From contig NZ_CP009459.1 of NCBI RefSeq assembly GCF_000758325.1, positions 3,968,001 through 4,032,000 of the forward strand: DNA of 64,000 bases, given 5' to 3'. Under the pieces are notes generated by a model, which saw nothing but the letters and a program-made list of their open reading frames with translations, was not told where the DNA came from and ran no database searches. Each line of letters begins with the position of its first letter. Positions within the stretch are counted from its first letter, which is position 1. The translations under genes and the position numbers were made by a program. Shown one piece after another: positions 45,006 through 54,565 of the stretch. Origin of the DNA: Cedecea neteri. GTDB lineage: Bacteria > Pseudomonadota > Gammaproteobacteria > Enterobacterales > Enterobacteriaceae.

Positions 45006-47108
45006 TTACGCTTTTACGCGGCTGGCAATAATGTCGTCGGCCACGTTACGTGGCGCTTCGGCATAATGATGGAACTCCATGCTGTATGTCGCCCTGCCCT
45101 GAGACATTGAGCGCAACGTGGTGGAATAACCAAACATTTCTGCCAGCGGGACATCGGCCCGAATAATCTGGCTACCAAAACGTTCTTCCATGCCCTGCAC
45201 CATGCCACGGCGGGAAGAGAGATCGCCCATAATGTTACCGGCGTACTCTTCTGGCGTTTCCACTTCGACGTGCATGATAGGCTCCAGAATAACCGGATCC
45301 GCTTTGCGCACGGCGTCCTTGAAGCCGAAGATCGCCGCCATCCTGAACGCCATCTCCGAAGAGTCAACGTCATGGTAAGAGCCGAATGTCAGCGTGGCTT
45401 TGACGTCCACCACCGGGTAACCGGCCAGTACACCGGTATTCATCGCCTCACGTAGCCCCTTTTCCACAGAAGGAATGAACTCGCGCGGCACTACGCCCCC
45501 TTTGGTGGCATCTTCAAACACAAAACCTTTGCCCGGTTCAAGCGGTTCGAGCGTCAGCACTACGTGTCCATACTGGCCTTTACCGCCTGACTGCCGCACA
45601 AATTTCCCTTCCACGTCTTTCGCCGTTTTGCGGATCGTTTCGCGGTAGGTGACCTGTGGCCGGCCAATATTGGCCTCCACGCCAAACTCACGTTTCATGC
45701 GGTCGACGATGATTTCCAGGTGAAGCTCGCCCATGCCGGAGATGATCGTCTGGCCGGATTCCTCGTCCGTATGCAGGCGGAAAGAGGGATCTTCCGCCGC
45801 TAAACGCTGCAGCGCGATACCCATTTTCTCCTGGTCGGCCTTGGTCTTCGGCTCGATAGCGAGGGAAATCACCGGCTCAGGGAACTCCATTCGCTCAAGC
45901 GTGATCGCCGCATTCGGGTCGGTTAACGTGTCCCCCGTAGTGACGTCTTTCAGCCCTACGCAGGCGGCGATATCGCCGGCGCGCAGTTCATCCACCTCAT
46001 GGCGGTCATTCGCATGCATTAGCACAATACGCCCGATACGCTCTCTCTTACCTTTCACCGGGTTGTAAACCGAATCGCCTTTTTTCAGCACGCCAGAATA
46101 AACCCGGATAAAGGTCAGTTGCCCAACATACGGGTCGGTCATCAGCTTGAAGGCCAACGCAGAGAAGGGTTCATCATCGCTGGGATGGCGTTCCGCGTGC
46201 TGCCCTTTTTCATCCACGCCGTCAATGGCAGGAATGTCGAGCGGAGACGGCATCAGCTCTACCACCGCATCGAGCATGCGCTGCACGCCTTTGTTTTTAA
46301 ACGCACTGCCGCACAGCATCGGCTGGATTTCCCCGGAAATGGTGCGCTTGCGCAGGCCAGCAATAATTTCCGCTTCGCTCAGATCGCCTGTTTCCAGGTA
46401 TTTATCCATTAGCTCGTCGTTGGCTTCCGCCGCCGCAGAGACCATTTTTTCGCGCCACAGTTGTGCAGTCTGCAGTAAATCCTGCGGCACAGGCCCATAG
46501 CTGAACGTCATTCCCTGGGTTGCATCATCCCAGATAATGGCGCGCATTTTGATGAGATCCACGACGCCAGTGAAGCTGTCTTCTGCCCCGACCGGGATGA
46601 CGATGGGAACCGGATTAGCTTTCAGGCGGTCAATCATCATCTGCACCACGCGGAAGAAATCCGCGCCTGGGCGGTCCATTTTGTTCACGAAGGCCAGCCG
46701 CGGCACGTGGTATTTATTTGCCTGCCGCCAAACGGTTTCTGACTGCGGCTGCACGCCGCCCACTGAGTCGTAAACCATTACGGCGCCGTCCAGCACTCGC
46801 ATGGATCGCTCCACCTCAATGGTGAAATCCACGTGTCCCGGCGTGTCGATGATGTTGATACGGTGCGGCTCGAAACCGCGATCCATACCCGGCCAGAAGC
46901 AGCTCACCGCGGCGGACGTAATGGTAATACCGCGCTCTTGCTCCTGAGCCATCCAGTCTGTCGTTGCTGCGCCATCGTGAACTTCACCCAGTTTGTGGCT
47001 CATGCCGGTGTAAAACAAAATACGTTCGGTCGTGGTTGTTTTACCGGCATCAATATGGGCAGAAATACCAATGTTGCGATAGCGTTCGAGAGGGATGGGT
47101 CGGGGCAT
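45006..47108 (-). CDS. Second elongation factor G (FusA paralogue)
   Basis: A 700-aa translational GTPase with all five EF-G domains. G1 [10 protein letters not shown]2 [10 protein letters not shown]3 DTPGHVDF, G4 NKMD and G5 GSAFKNKG are intact, and the domain IV tip [10 protein letters not shown] is kept. It resembles canonical enterobacterial EF-G but with many substitutions, for example SCFWPGM and YDSVGGV in the G domain. It is not in the rpsL-rpsG-fusA-tuf operon, standing alone with its own terminator and divergent from an ArsR-type regulator. It is likely a stress- or inducer-controlled EF-G copy. Being a duplicate is inferred because the str-operon copy lies outside the window. Confidence 0.9.
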   Translation of the reverse strand: MPRPIPLERYRNIGISAHIDAGKTTTTERILFYTGMSHKLGEVHDGAATTDWMAQEQERGITITSAAVSCFWPGMDRGFEPHRINIIDTPGHVDFTIEVERSMRVLDGAVMVYDSVGGVQPQSETVWRQANKYHVPRLAFVNKMDRPGADFFRVVQMMIDRLKANPVPIVIPVGAEDSFTGVVDLIKMRAIIWDDATQGMTFSYGPVPQDLLQTAQLWREKMVSAAAEANDELMDKYLETGDLSEAEIIAGLRKRTISGEIQPMLCGSAFKNKGVQRMLDAVVELMPSPLDIPAIDGVDEKGQHAERHPSDDEPFSALAFKLMTDPYVGQLTFIRVYSGVLKKGDSVYNPVKGKRERIGRIVLMHANDRHEVDELRAGDIAACVGLKDVTTGDTLTDPNAAITLERMEFPEPVISLAIEPKTKADQEKMGIALQRLAAEDPSFRLHTDEESGQTIISGMGELHLEIIVDRMKREFGVEANIGRPQVTYRETIRKTAKDVEGKFVRQSGGKGQYGHVVLTLEPLEPGKGFVFEDATKGGVVPREFIPSVEKGLREAMNTGVLAGYPVVDVKATLTFGSYHDVDSSEMAFRMAAIFGFKDAVRKADPVILEPIMHVEVETPEEYAGNIMGDLSSRRGMVQGMEERFGSQIIRADVPLAEMFGYSTTLRSMSQGRATYSMEFHHYAEAPRNVADDIIASRVKA

Positions 47109-47298
47109 GATATGTCCTTAGTCTGGTTGACTGTTAAGCGACGGCCACTATGGCCGCCAGATTTGTTCGCCATCAGGATAGTACAACTGTACGAGTATAT
47201 ACGAACAATTTGAGCTATCGTTAATACCGATACATTCGAAGGGCATCAAGTTTGCTATAGTAGTCGGCCGCCGTGCCGCTACCGCCTACAGGAAGAGT

Positions 47299-47607
47299 AT
47301 GATCGCCAACCACCCGGAACGAGAACAAATCCGCCTTGAAAATGTGCTTTTTGCACTGGGTAACCCTTTGCGGATGGGGATTGTGAGACAGCTTGCCGGT
47401 GGGGCAGAACTGACCTGCGGCGCTTTAATTCAGGATGTGGCGAAGTCGACCATGACCCACCACTGGCGGGTTCTGCGTGACAGCGGCGTGATCTGGCAGC
47501 GCCCTCAGGGACGTGAAAATTTGATTTCGTTAAGGCGTGAGGACCTGGATGCGCGGTTCCCCGGGCTGCTGGAAACCTTACTGCGGGTGATAGTGAACGA
47601 GGCATAA
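47299..47607 (+). CDS. ArsR-type winged-helix regulator
   Basis: A 102-aa protein with an ArsR/SmtB-like helix-turn-helix (NPLRMGIVRQL, DVAKSTMTHHWRVLRDSGVI, QRPQGRENLISLR). The usual metal-binding ELCVC motif is absent. One Cys (LTCGALI) lies near that place, so a metal is not assured. It has an AGGAAG site. Divergent from the EF-G paralogue across 190 bp, so it may control it. Confidence 0.85.
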   Translation: MIANHPEREQIRLENVLFALGNPLRMGIVRQLAGGAELTCGALIQDVAKSTMTHHWRVLRDSGVIWQRPQGRENLISLRREDLDARFPGLLETLLRVIVNEA

Positions 47608-47634
47608 AAAAACCGCCCTGAAGGCGGTTTTTTT
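47607..47634. terminator. Bidirectional terminator between the ArsR-type gene and tmaR
   Basis: 11-bp stem AAAAAACCGCC / GGCGGTTTTTT with a CTGAA loop and T/A runs on both sides; serves two convergent genes. Confidence 0.93.
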
Positions 47635-47645
47635 ATTCGCTGAAG

Positions 47646-47981
47646 TTATTCAGATTTGGTGTCAGCCACTTTCTGCTCACCCATCACTTTCAGCTTCTTA
47701 GAGATCTCACGACGCTCTTTAGACAGCTCGGCGTTTTTGATGATGTAGTCATCCACGCGGTCTTCATAGTCAGTTTTCATGCTGGCAATGATGCCCTGCA
47801 CCGCCTCGATGCTCATACCCGGCTTGATGTAGTCGCTCAGGTTATCAAGCAGCAGCACACGCTTTTGGTTGTCACGGATCTTTTTCTCTACGTCCTGAAT
47901 TTCACGCTGCAGTTTGTTTTTACGACGGAACAGACGAACAAACTCCAGAACGTCCTGGAAGGTAGGTTTGATATTTTCCAT
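47646..47981 (-). CDS. tmaR: Pole-localiser protein TmaR (YeeX)
   Basis: A 111-aa coiled-coil protein almost identical to E. coli YeeX/TmaR ([48 protein letters not shown]). TmaR clusters at a cell pole and recruits enzyme I of the sugar phosphotransferase system. Downstream of yeeA in the same direction, as in E. coli. Confidence 0.97.
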   Translation of the reverse strand: MENIKPTFQDVLEFVRLFRRKNKLQREIQDVEKKIRDNQKRVLLLDNLSDYIKPGMSIEAVQGIIASMKTDYEDRVDDYIIKNAELSKERREISKKLKVMGEQKVADTKSE

Positions 47982-48154
47982 TTTTACACCCCTGCTAAAT
48001 TGGTACTCGGATTCGTTAAGACAACCGCCATAACCTTAGTAGTAGCGGTTGACGATTACAATTTTTTGTCAGTCTCACTAACGGGCTTGCCCTATCTTAA
48101 CCTCAATTTCTGCTGAATCGAAACAAGCATTGTCATTTCTGTGCTTTACGCGCG

Positions 48155-49213
48155 CTATTTGCGCAGTGCGCGGCAAATAAGATGCGACAGCAGCTCAAGC
48201 TGGCGCGCCAGCTCAAGGCTGAGCCAGACATAGCCGTGAATAGGCGTCTCCTGCAGTTCCCTGCCTTTACCCTCTTCCATCAGTTGGCGCAGTTCAAAGA
48301 CGATTTCGTTCAGTTTCTCAGTATTGGCGGAGATAGGCGAAGGGTTCCCTTCATACAGCGCCTTAGCAATAGCCGCCAGCGTGCGCTGCGTCATTTGCTG
48401 CGTGTCGCGCAACGTATGGGCATTGATCATCACAAAATGGCTTTCCCGCGTCGCCCAATAGGCGTTGATTTGCAGCTCCAGCGTGCAAACCATATTGCGA
48501 TTAATGGTCTGAATTGCCTCAAAGACTGACTTCTGAATACGGGTTTCTTTGCCGGCGGGGCCAATCAGGGCGCGCATCTTAACCACGTCATTCAGGATTT
48601 TTTGCAGGGGCTTTTCCAGTCGTGGGCGCTCCACAAGGTTTGGCGAGAACCCCGCAGTATAAATTTTGCTAAACGCCTGCACGAAGGTCGCCATCTGGAT
48701 ACGCCAGTGGATAAACGCCCGCTGCGGGTAAACGCTGGTAAATAACATAGCCAGAAGAGAGCCAAAGATAACGTCGCCGCTGCGCCACAGAGCAACTTCC
48801 ATATCCCCCGGTGGCGCCCCAACGACCACGGAAAGCGTGATGCCGATAAGCAATGCCTGATAAGGCCGTTTGCCCAGCGCCAGATAGCCGCACAGGAACA
48901 TCGCCAGCCCACACCAGATAACCATTAACGGTAATGAAAAAAGCTCCAGCTTGAGGGCTATTAGCCCGATGGCCGCGCCAAAAATGGTGCCGCCAATACG
49001 CTGGAAAGCGCGCGGAACCACGTTGCCCCAAAAGGAAATGGGGCCCATCACCACCACCAGCGTGATAAGCGGCCAGGTGCCTTCGGGGATGTTCAGCAGG
49101 CGAACCAGAACAAAAGTCAGCACAAAAGCAAGGGCGATACGTATCCCGTGGGCAACGCGATAGTTGCGGTAAATACGGATCTCAAACGGGGTCAGTGATT
49201 TGTCGGGGCGCAC
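48155..49213 (-). CDS. yeeA: FUSC-family inner-membrane protein YeeA
   Basis: A 352-aa protein with about six N-terminal membrane helices and a cytoplasmic helical C-terminal half. It matches E. coli YeeA throughout (WGNVVPRAFQRIGGTIFGA, LWRSGDVIFGSLLAMLFTS, INRNMVCTLELQINAYWATR). Relatives (AaeB, YccS) export aromatic acids; YeeA has no proven substrate. Confidence 0.94.
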   Translation of the reverse strand: MRPDKSLTPFEIRIYRNYRVAHGIRIALAFVLTFVLVRLLNIPEGTWPLITLVVVMGPISFWGNVVPRAFQRIGGTIFGAAIGLIALKLELFSLPLMVIWCGLAMFLCGYLALGKRPYQALLIGITLSVVVGAPPGDMEVALWRSGDVIFGSLLAMLFTSVYPQRAFIHWRIQMATFVQAFSKIYTAGFSPNLVERPRLEKPLQKILNDVVKMRALIGPAGKETRIQKSVFEAIQTINRNMVCTLELQINAYWATRESHFVMINAHTLRDTQQMTQRTLAAIAKALYEGNPSPISANTEKLNEIVFELRQLMEEGKGRELQETPIHGYVWLSLELARQLELLSHLICRALRK

Positions 49214-49367
49214 ACCCGGCTCTCCGGAAATAAAAAAGAAATTGTACTCGTTTTTCTCACAAAGAAATCATGTCGCCAGGTGCGGCGGGGCTTTTACGCG
49301 GAATATTTCACATTTCTTTGCTGAAAATCAGAAATGGGCGGCAGACTGCCGCCCGAATTCAATCCAG

Positions 49368-49802
49368 CTAGCGCAGCCAGGGCGTAACGGTCACGCCCAC
49401 CAGCAGCCCTTCGGGGCTGAGCAAACGTGACACTGTTTGCCCCCAGGGCTCGATACGATGATCCACCAGCATCTGATACCCAGCCTGCTTTAACACGGCT
49501 GTCGCTTGCCCGACATCTTCTACTTCAAACTCAACCCAGCTTTGGGGCGCGACAATGTGCTCTGGCCAGCTGTCCATGCCGAAGCAGGACTGTGCCGCCT
49601 GAGCGAGCGGCCAGAGCGCAAAATGCTTCACGCCATCCAGCGCGCCGTGCTCCGTTGCCAGATAGTCCTCGTTGCCTTCCATCGATTTTAGCGGCAGGCC
49701 GAGCACCTGCTGATAAAACCCGGCGCTTTCCGCCACGTCGCGCGTAACGGGGCCATACCCGGCGATGAATAACACGTTTAATCCTGCGATAGCTTCCGTC
49801 AT
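49368..49802 (-). CDS. VOC-superfamily protein
   Basis: A 144-aa VOC-fold protein with GLNVLFIAGYGPVTRDVAES at the start, WVEFEVEDVGQATAVLKQ in the middle and QTVSRLLSPEGLLVGVTVTP at the end. Follows sbmC by 12 bp, so likely co-transcribed and perhaps also SOS-linked. Its ligand is unknown. Confidence 0.87.
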   Translation of the reverse strand: MTEAIAGLNVLFIAGYGPVTRDVAESAGFYQQVLGLPLKSMEGNEDYLATEHGALDGVKHFALWPLAQAAQSCFGMDSWPEHIVAPQSWVEFEVEDVGQATAVLKQAGYQMLVDHRIEPWGQTVSRLLSPEGLLVGVTVTPWLR

Positions 49803-49814
49803 GGTTAGCTCCTG

Positions 49815-50279
49815 TCAGACTTTAGCGACCGGGATATACATATCAATTTCCCATACGCCGGACGTCGAGCCGTCGTTGAGATAGATTTCGTAACAGGGTT
49901 TGCCAGTTAGCTGATAGCTACCGTCAGCCTCTACCTGGTCAAAGAAGGTTTCCCAGGCCTCCTGGAACGCTTCATTTTTTACGATGGCATGGCCGATGGC
50001 GTACGTATCTGCCTCAATAGCCGTGATGATAACGCCTTCGCTGTTTTCCGGTAGTTTGAAATCCTCTGGCACGCCCAGCACAGTGTCCACGCGGAGCTTT
50101 TCTGGCGGAACAACATCGGGGTCGTCATAGTAAACGGCTAGCCAGTCTCCATTCAGGCTGTGGGTTTTCGCCCACATTGCCAGTTGGCCAAACCCTTGCG
50201 GAACCGTGGTTTCCCACGGCCCGACCAGATGAAAACCGGCCACTTTCCGCGCCGGAACATGCTGAACTTTGAACGTCAT
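49815..50279 (-). CDS. sbmC: SbmC/GyrI-type DNA gyrase inhibitor
   Basis: A 154-aa GyrI-like protein that in E. coli binds gyrase and protects against microcin B17 and other gyrase poisons. Conserved blocks are VAGFHLVGPWETTV, AVYYDDPDVVPPEKLR and KPCYEIYLNDG. The ATG giving MTFKVQH fits the E. coli length; an upstream frame adds 12 unsupported residues. A LexA-like box lies 29 bp upstream. It sits next to dacD as in E. coli. Confidence 0.92.
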   Translation of the reverse strand: MTFKVQHVPARKVAGFHLVGPWETTVPQGFGQLAMWAKTHSLNGDWLAVYYDDPDVVPPEKLRVDTVLGVPEDFKLPENSEGVIITAIEADTYAIGHAIVKNEAFQEAWETFFDQVEADGSYQLTGKPCYEIYLNDGSTSGVWEIDMYIPVAKV

Positions 50280-50307
50280 ACTGCCTCCACGCTGATGAAT
50301 AAATACA

Positions 50308-50323
50308 CTGTACATTTATACAC
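50308..50323. promoter_or_regulatory. Candidate LexA (SOS) box of sbmC
   Basis: CTGTACATTTATACAC matches CTGT-N8-ACAG except for the last base, with the AT-rich centre expected of SOS boxes. E. coli sbmC is a LexA-regulated gene. Confidence 0.65.
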
Positions 50324-50387
50324 TATATTTTTTAAAGGTGAGGCACAAGCTGCCAGATTTGGGAGCAACCTCGCAGGAAATGGACAC

Positions 50388-50413
50388 AAAAAAACCGCGC
50401 AATTTGCGCGGTT
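50388..50413 (-). terminator. Terminator of dacD
   Basis: Stem AACCGCGCAA / TTGCGCGGTT; reading leftwards it is followed by TTTTTTTGTG. It lies 19 bp after the dacD stop. Confidence 0.92.
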
Positions 50414-50431
50414 CATCAACAATACAAAGGG

Positions 50432-51598
50432 TTAAAGCTTGCGGCTGATAAAATCGCCGAGACGTGAGAACATCCCGCCTTTCTCCACTGGCGTGAGGTT
50501 CACAAGCGGCCAGTGGGAGATAAGCTTGTCGCCATCAAACAGCTGGATCTCGCCAACCTGCGTATTGGCTGCCAGCGGGGCCTCCATGTCCTGCTTGCTC
50601 AGTACATACTTTGCTTTGATGTTCGGCACTTCTGATTTAGGCAGCGCGAGGAAGACGTCCTGGTCCGGGCCCACATTGATATTGGCTTTGTTGCCGTACC
50701 AGATGTGCTCGCTGCCAATCGATTTGCCTTTTTGTAAGACCTGCACGGTATCGAAGTTATCCTGCCCCCAGTGCAGCAGCTTGCGGGCCTGCTCTTCACG
50801 CCCTTTTGAGCTAAGGCCGCCCATAATCACCGCGATCAGCCGGCGCTGACCCAGCACGCTGGAAGCAATAATGTTAAACCCTGCCGTCTCGGTGTGCCCC
50901 GTTTTCAGGCCATCCACGTTCAGGGATTTATCCCACAGCAGGCCGTTGCGGTTTTGCTGGGTAATCCCGTTCCAGGTGAGACTGCGTTCGCTGTACATAT
51001 GGTAGAACTGGGGTTCACCGTGGATGATAGCTCGGGATAAAACGGCAAGATCATAAGCGGAGCTGTGCTGCCCCGGCGCGTCCAGGCCATGCACAGTTTC
51101 AAAATGGGTGTCGTGCAGGCCAAGCTGTTCGACATAGTGGTTCATCATGGCGACAAACTGCTTTTGTCCCCCGGCGACATAATCTGCCAGCGCAACGCAG
51201 GCATCGTTCCCTGAATCGATGATCAATCCGCGGCTGAGATCGCGCACGGTCACCCGGTCGCCGGGTTTAATGAACATCAGCGATGAGCCGTCAAACACCG
51301 GGTTACCTTTTGCCCAGGCGTCTTTCCCCACCGTCACAACGTCGTCCGGGGTAATACGTTTACTGTCGATTGCGCGGTCAACGACATAGCCGGTCATCAG
51401 TTTTGTCAGGCTGGCAGGATTACGCTGGACGTGTTCATTGCCTGCGGTCAACACCTGCCCGGTGGTGTAATCCATCAGCACCCATGCGCCAGCTTCTACC
51501 TGAGGTGGCTGCGGCTGGTGGGGGAAAATATCATCAGCATAAGCAGCATTGACGGAAAGGGACAAAAAGCTCAGGGCAACAAGCAGGCGGGTTTTCAA
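50432..51598 (-). CDS. dacD: D-alanyl-D-alanine carboxypeptidase DacD (PBP6b)
   Basis: A 388-aa penicillin-binding protein that trims the terminal D-Ala of peptidoglycan stem peptides. A signal peptide ends at AYA. The catalytic motifs are SLTK, SGN (IIDSGNDAC) and KTG (GLKTGHTET). The C-terminal beta domain ends in an amphipathic helix (FSRLGDFISRKL) for membrane attachment. Same length and place as E. coli DacD. Confidence 0.96.
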   Translation of the reverse strand: MKTRLLVALSFLSLSVNAAYADDIFPHQPQPPQVEAGAWVLMDYTTGQVLTAGNEHVQRNPASLTKLMTGYVVDRAIDSKRITPDDVVTVGKDAWAKGNPVFDGSSLMFIKPGDRVTVRDLSRGLIIDSGNDACVALADYVAGGQKQFVAMMNHYVEQLGLHDTHFETVHGLDAPGQHSSAYDLAVLSRAIIHGEPQFYHMYSERSLTWNGITQQNRNGLLWDKSLNVDGLKTGHTETAGFNIIASSVLGQRRLIAVIMGGLSSKGREEQARKLLHWGQDNFDTVQVLQKGKSIGSEHIWYGNKANINVGPDQDVFLALPKSEVPNIKAKYVLSKQDMEAPLAANTQVGEIQLFDGDKLISHWPLVNLTPVEKGGMFSRLGDFISRKL

Positions 51599-51850
51599 CG
51601 GAATTTCCTCAAAGACTTAATTTACAGCGGCTCGTTTTACGGGAGTTCTTGTTAATTTGCTTCTTTAAATTGCAAGAAAATATGACATTTCATATTTAGC
51701 AATAATAATGAATGATATTTGTACGGAATATATTCCCCCATGCATCGCACTGCGTTTATTCCGATATTCCATGTTTGTGTGACATTCTGATTGTGGCGGC
51801 GCTGATTCATTTTTACTCTGACCGAAGAATACACGCATAAAGGTCATCGT

Positions 51851-53002
51851 ATGGTGGAAAGTAAACGCTGGTTTCCTGAGCTGGAGGGGCTGCGAGGGCT
51901 GGCCTCGCTTTGGGTTTTGCTCGGCCACATTTGCCTGCTGGTGCAGTGCCGCATTCCTCTTCTTTACGACCCGGGGATGGGAGTCGATTTATTTATTTTG
52001 CTGTCAGGGTATTTGATGGCAAAAAATTATCAGGAGCGCAGGGAAAAAGAGCCATGGAATAGCCCGGATACTTTTCGAAAATTCTGGCTACGCCGCTTTT
52101 TTCGCATCGCCCCGCTCTATTATTTGCTGCTGGTCGTGGCGCTGATTTTTGGTAGCTGGTTTGGCGAAATGCGCGATATTATCGCCAGCGCATGGCCGAC
52201 AACCGCCACCGCAAGCAGCCGCTATGCCGACCACTCCGCAATGAATATTTTCAGCCATCTGACGTTTATTTTTGGCCTGCTACCGGCCTGGTCCTTCCGC
52301 ACCGTGTTGCCGGACTGGAGCATCGGGCTGGAGATGCAGTTTTACCTGCTGTTCCCGTTCATTATGCTGCTGGTGATGCGCTACGGGTTTGCGGTTAGCG
52401 CTCCGCTGCTGATGGTGGTTTGCCTGGCGGCTCGCTGGCTCTTCCCGGACTACTTCAACGCCTTTCCGATGCCGTCGATGATTCTGATAAAGCTGCCGCT
52501 GTTTATCGCCGGAATGCTGATTTCCCACGCGGTAATGCAAAAAAATCTGCGCTATTGCGCGCTGGCGCTGCTCGCCCCGGTCATTGCCTGGCAGATGCAT
52601 ATTGCCGAAACCCATCTGCGGCTGGTGGCAGAGTGCATAATGATTACCGGCATGACGCTGCTGCTCTGGCAGCCTGACAAAGAAAATCGTCTGCGCAAAA
52701 TCACGGCGGCACCTCGCAAGCTGCTCACCTGCCGGTTTAGCCTGTTCCTGGGGGATATCTCTTATTCGGTGTATCTGCTGCATCTGATGATTGTCATTCC
52801 CACCATCGGCCTGCTCGTGCGCTACACCGGTTTTGCCCATCAGCCTTCGCTGATGCGCTTCCTGATAGTCGCGGCCGTCGTGCTGCCCGTCGTCTGGCTG
52901 ATTGCCGTTGCGCTTTACCACAAGGTAGAAAAATACGGCACCGCGCTGGGTAAACAGTTGCTTAGCGGGGCAAAAATGAAGTCCGAAAGGTCAGTCTCTT
53001 AA
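51851..53002 (+). CDS. Acyltransferase family 3 membrane protein (OafA/YrhL type)
   Basis: A 383-aa protein with about ten membrane helices and the family motif RFFRIAPLYYLLLVV preceded by GMGVDLFILLSGYLMAKNY. Its N-terminus ELEGLRGLASLWVLLGHI supplies the catalytic-site His typical of O-acetyltransferases acting on surface polysaccharides. No SGNH domain is fused. It is not part of the usual dacD-sbcB arrangement, so it is an insertion relative to E. coli. The acceptor is unknown. Confidence 0.88.
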   Translation: MVESKRWFPELEGLRGLASLWVLLGHICLLVQCRIPLLYDPGMGVDLFILLSGYLMAKNYQERREKEPWNSPDTFRKFWLRRFFRIAPLYYLLLVVALIFGSWFGEMRDIIASAWPTTATASSRYADHSAMNIFSHLTFIFGLLPAWSFRTVLPDWSIGLEMQFYLLFPFIMLLVMRYGFAVSAPLLMVVCLAARWLFPDYFNAFPMPSMILIKLPLFIAGMLISHAVMQKNLRYCALALLAPVIAWQMHIAETHLRLVAECIMITGMTLLLWQPDKENRLRKITAAPRKLLTCRFSLFLGDISYSVYLLHLMIVIPTIGLLVRYTGFAHQPSLMRFLIVAAVVLPVVWLIAVALYHKVEKYGTALGKQLLSGAKMKSERSVS

Positions 53003-53066
53003 ACGCGCTTTTCCTTCTGATGCGCCGGCAGATGGTTTACCATTGAGTCTGATGATAACTAGCTCA

Positions 53067-54506
53067 ATGGTAACCTCTGTGTCTGATTCTGCCTCACTTG
53101 CTACCTTTCTGTTCCACGATTACGAAACCTTCGGCAAAAGCCCATCGCTGGACAGACCGGCCCAGTTTGCCGCGATTCGCACCGACAGCGAATTTAACGT
53201 TATTGGCGAACCGGAAGTGTTTTACTGCAAGCCTGCGGATGACTACCTGCCCCAGCCCGAAGCCGTGATGATCACCGGCATAACACCCCAGCTGGCGCTG
53301 GCGCGCGGTGAGAACGAAGCGGCCTTCGCGAAGCGTATTCACGACATCTTCACGGTGCCAAAGACCTGCGTAGTGGGCTACAACAACGTGCGCTTCGACG
53401 ATGAAGTCACGCGGAATATCTTTTACCGTAACTTTTACGATCCGTATGCCTGGAGCTGGCAGAACGATAATTCCCGCTGGGATTTACTCGATGTGATGCG
53501 AGCCTGTTACGCCCTGCGCCCCGAAGGCATTGTCTGGCCGGAAAATGAGGACGGGCTGCCGAGCTTCCGCCTTGAGCACCTCACCAAAGCCAACGGCATT
53601 GAACACGCTAACGCGCACGATGCGATGTCAGACGTTTACGCCACCATCGCGATGGCTCAGCTGGTGAAAACCCGCCAGCCGCGCCTGTTTGAGTATCTCT
53701 ACAGCCATCGCTCAAAGCAGAAGTTACAGACGCTGATTGATATCCCACAGATGAAGCCGCTGGTCCACGTGTCCGGCATGTTCGGCGCCCAGCGCGGTAA
53801 TACCAGCTGGATTGCGCCGCTGGCCTGGCACCCGGACAACCGCAATGCGGTAATAATGGTCGACCTGGCCGGGGATATCTCGCCGCTGCTGGCGCTGGAT
53901 GCCAACACCCTGCGTGAACGCCTGTACACGCCCAAAGCAGAACTGGGTGATAACGCGGCAGTGCCGATTAAGCTGGTGCACCTGAATAAATGCCCGGTTC
54001 TGGCCGTCGCCAATACGCTGCGCCCCGAAGATGCCGAACGCCTCGGTATTAATCGCCAGCAGTGCCTCGATAACCTGAAAGTGCTGCGCGAACACCCGGA
54101 AGTGCGTGAGAAGGTGGTGGCGCTGTTTGCCGAAGCCGAGCCATTTGTGCCGTCCGACAACGTCGATGCCCAGCTTTACAACGGCTTCTTCAGCGATGCA
54201 GACCGTGCAGCAATGCGCATCGTGCTGCAAACCGACCCGCAGAATCTGCCAGCGCTGGATATCACTTTTGCCGATAAACGTATTGAGAGGCTGCTGTTCA
54301 ACTACCGCGCACGCAACTGGCCGGGCACGTTAAGTGAAGATGAGCAGACACGCTGGCTGCAGTATCGCCGGGACGTGCTTTCCCAGGAAGCCCTGCAGGC
54401 CTATGCCCTTGAGCTGGAGGCGCTGTATAACCAGCATGAAGGGGATAAAGAGAAAATGGCGCTGCTGAAAGCGCTGTTTGAATACGCGCAGTATCTGGTC
54501 GGTTAA
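53067..54506 (+). CDS. sbcB: Exodeoxyribonuclease I
   Basis: A 479-aa 3'-5' single-strand DNA exonuclease of recombination and mismatch repair. DEDD-type catalytic motifs are visible: FLFHDYETFG (Asp/Glu), NNVRFDDEVT and AHDAMSDVYA. It aligns with E. coli ExoI along its whole length (475 aa there). The ATG at 53067 was chosen for family length; in-frame ATG 53052 and TTG 53043 are alternatives without clearly better ribosome sites. Confidence 0.96.
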   Translation: MVTSVSDSASLATFLFHDYETFGKSPSLDRPAQFAAIRTDSEFNVIGEPEVFYCKPADDYLPQPEAVMITGITPQLALARGENEAAFAKRIHDIFTVPKTCVVGYNNVRFDDEVTRNIFYRNFYDPYAWSWQNDNSRWDLLDVMRACYALRPEGIVWPENEDGLPSFRLEHLTKANGIEHANAHDAMSDVYATIAMAQLVKTRQPRLFEYLYSHRSKQKLQTLIDIPQMKPLVHVSGMFGAQRGNTSWIAPLAWHPDNRNAVIMVDLAGDISPLLALDANTLRERLYTPKAELGDNAAVPIKLVHLNKCPVLAVANTLRPEDAERLGINRQQCLDNLKVLREHPEVREKVVALFAEAEPFVPSDNVDAQLYNGFFSDADRAAMRIVLQTDPQNLPALDITFADKRIERLLFNYRARNWPGTLSEDEQTRWLQYRRDVLSQEALQAYALELEALYNQHEGDKEKMALLKALFEYAQYLVG

Positions 54507-54520
54507 CTTCTTTGGCCCAC

Positions 54521-54549
54521 AAAAAAGGCTCCCACAGGGAGCCTTTTCT
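54521..54549. terminator. Bidirectional terminator between sbcB and plaP
   Basis: Stem AAAAGGCTCCC / GGGAGCCTTTT with an ACA loop and A/T runs, between convergent genes. Confidence 0.92.
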
Positions 54550-54565
54550 ATTTCACCGAAGTCGA

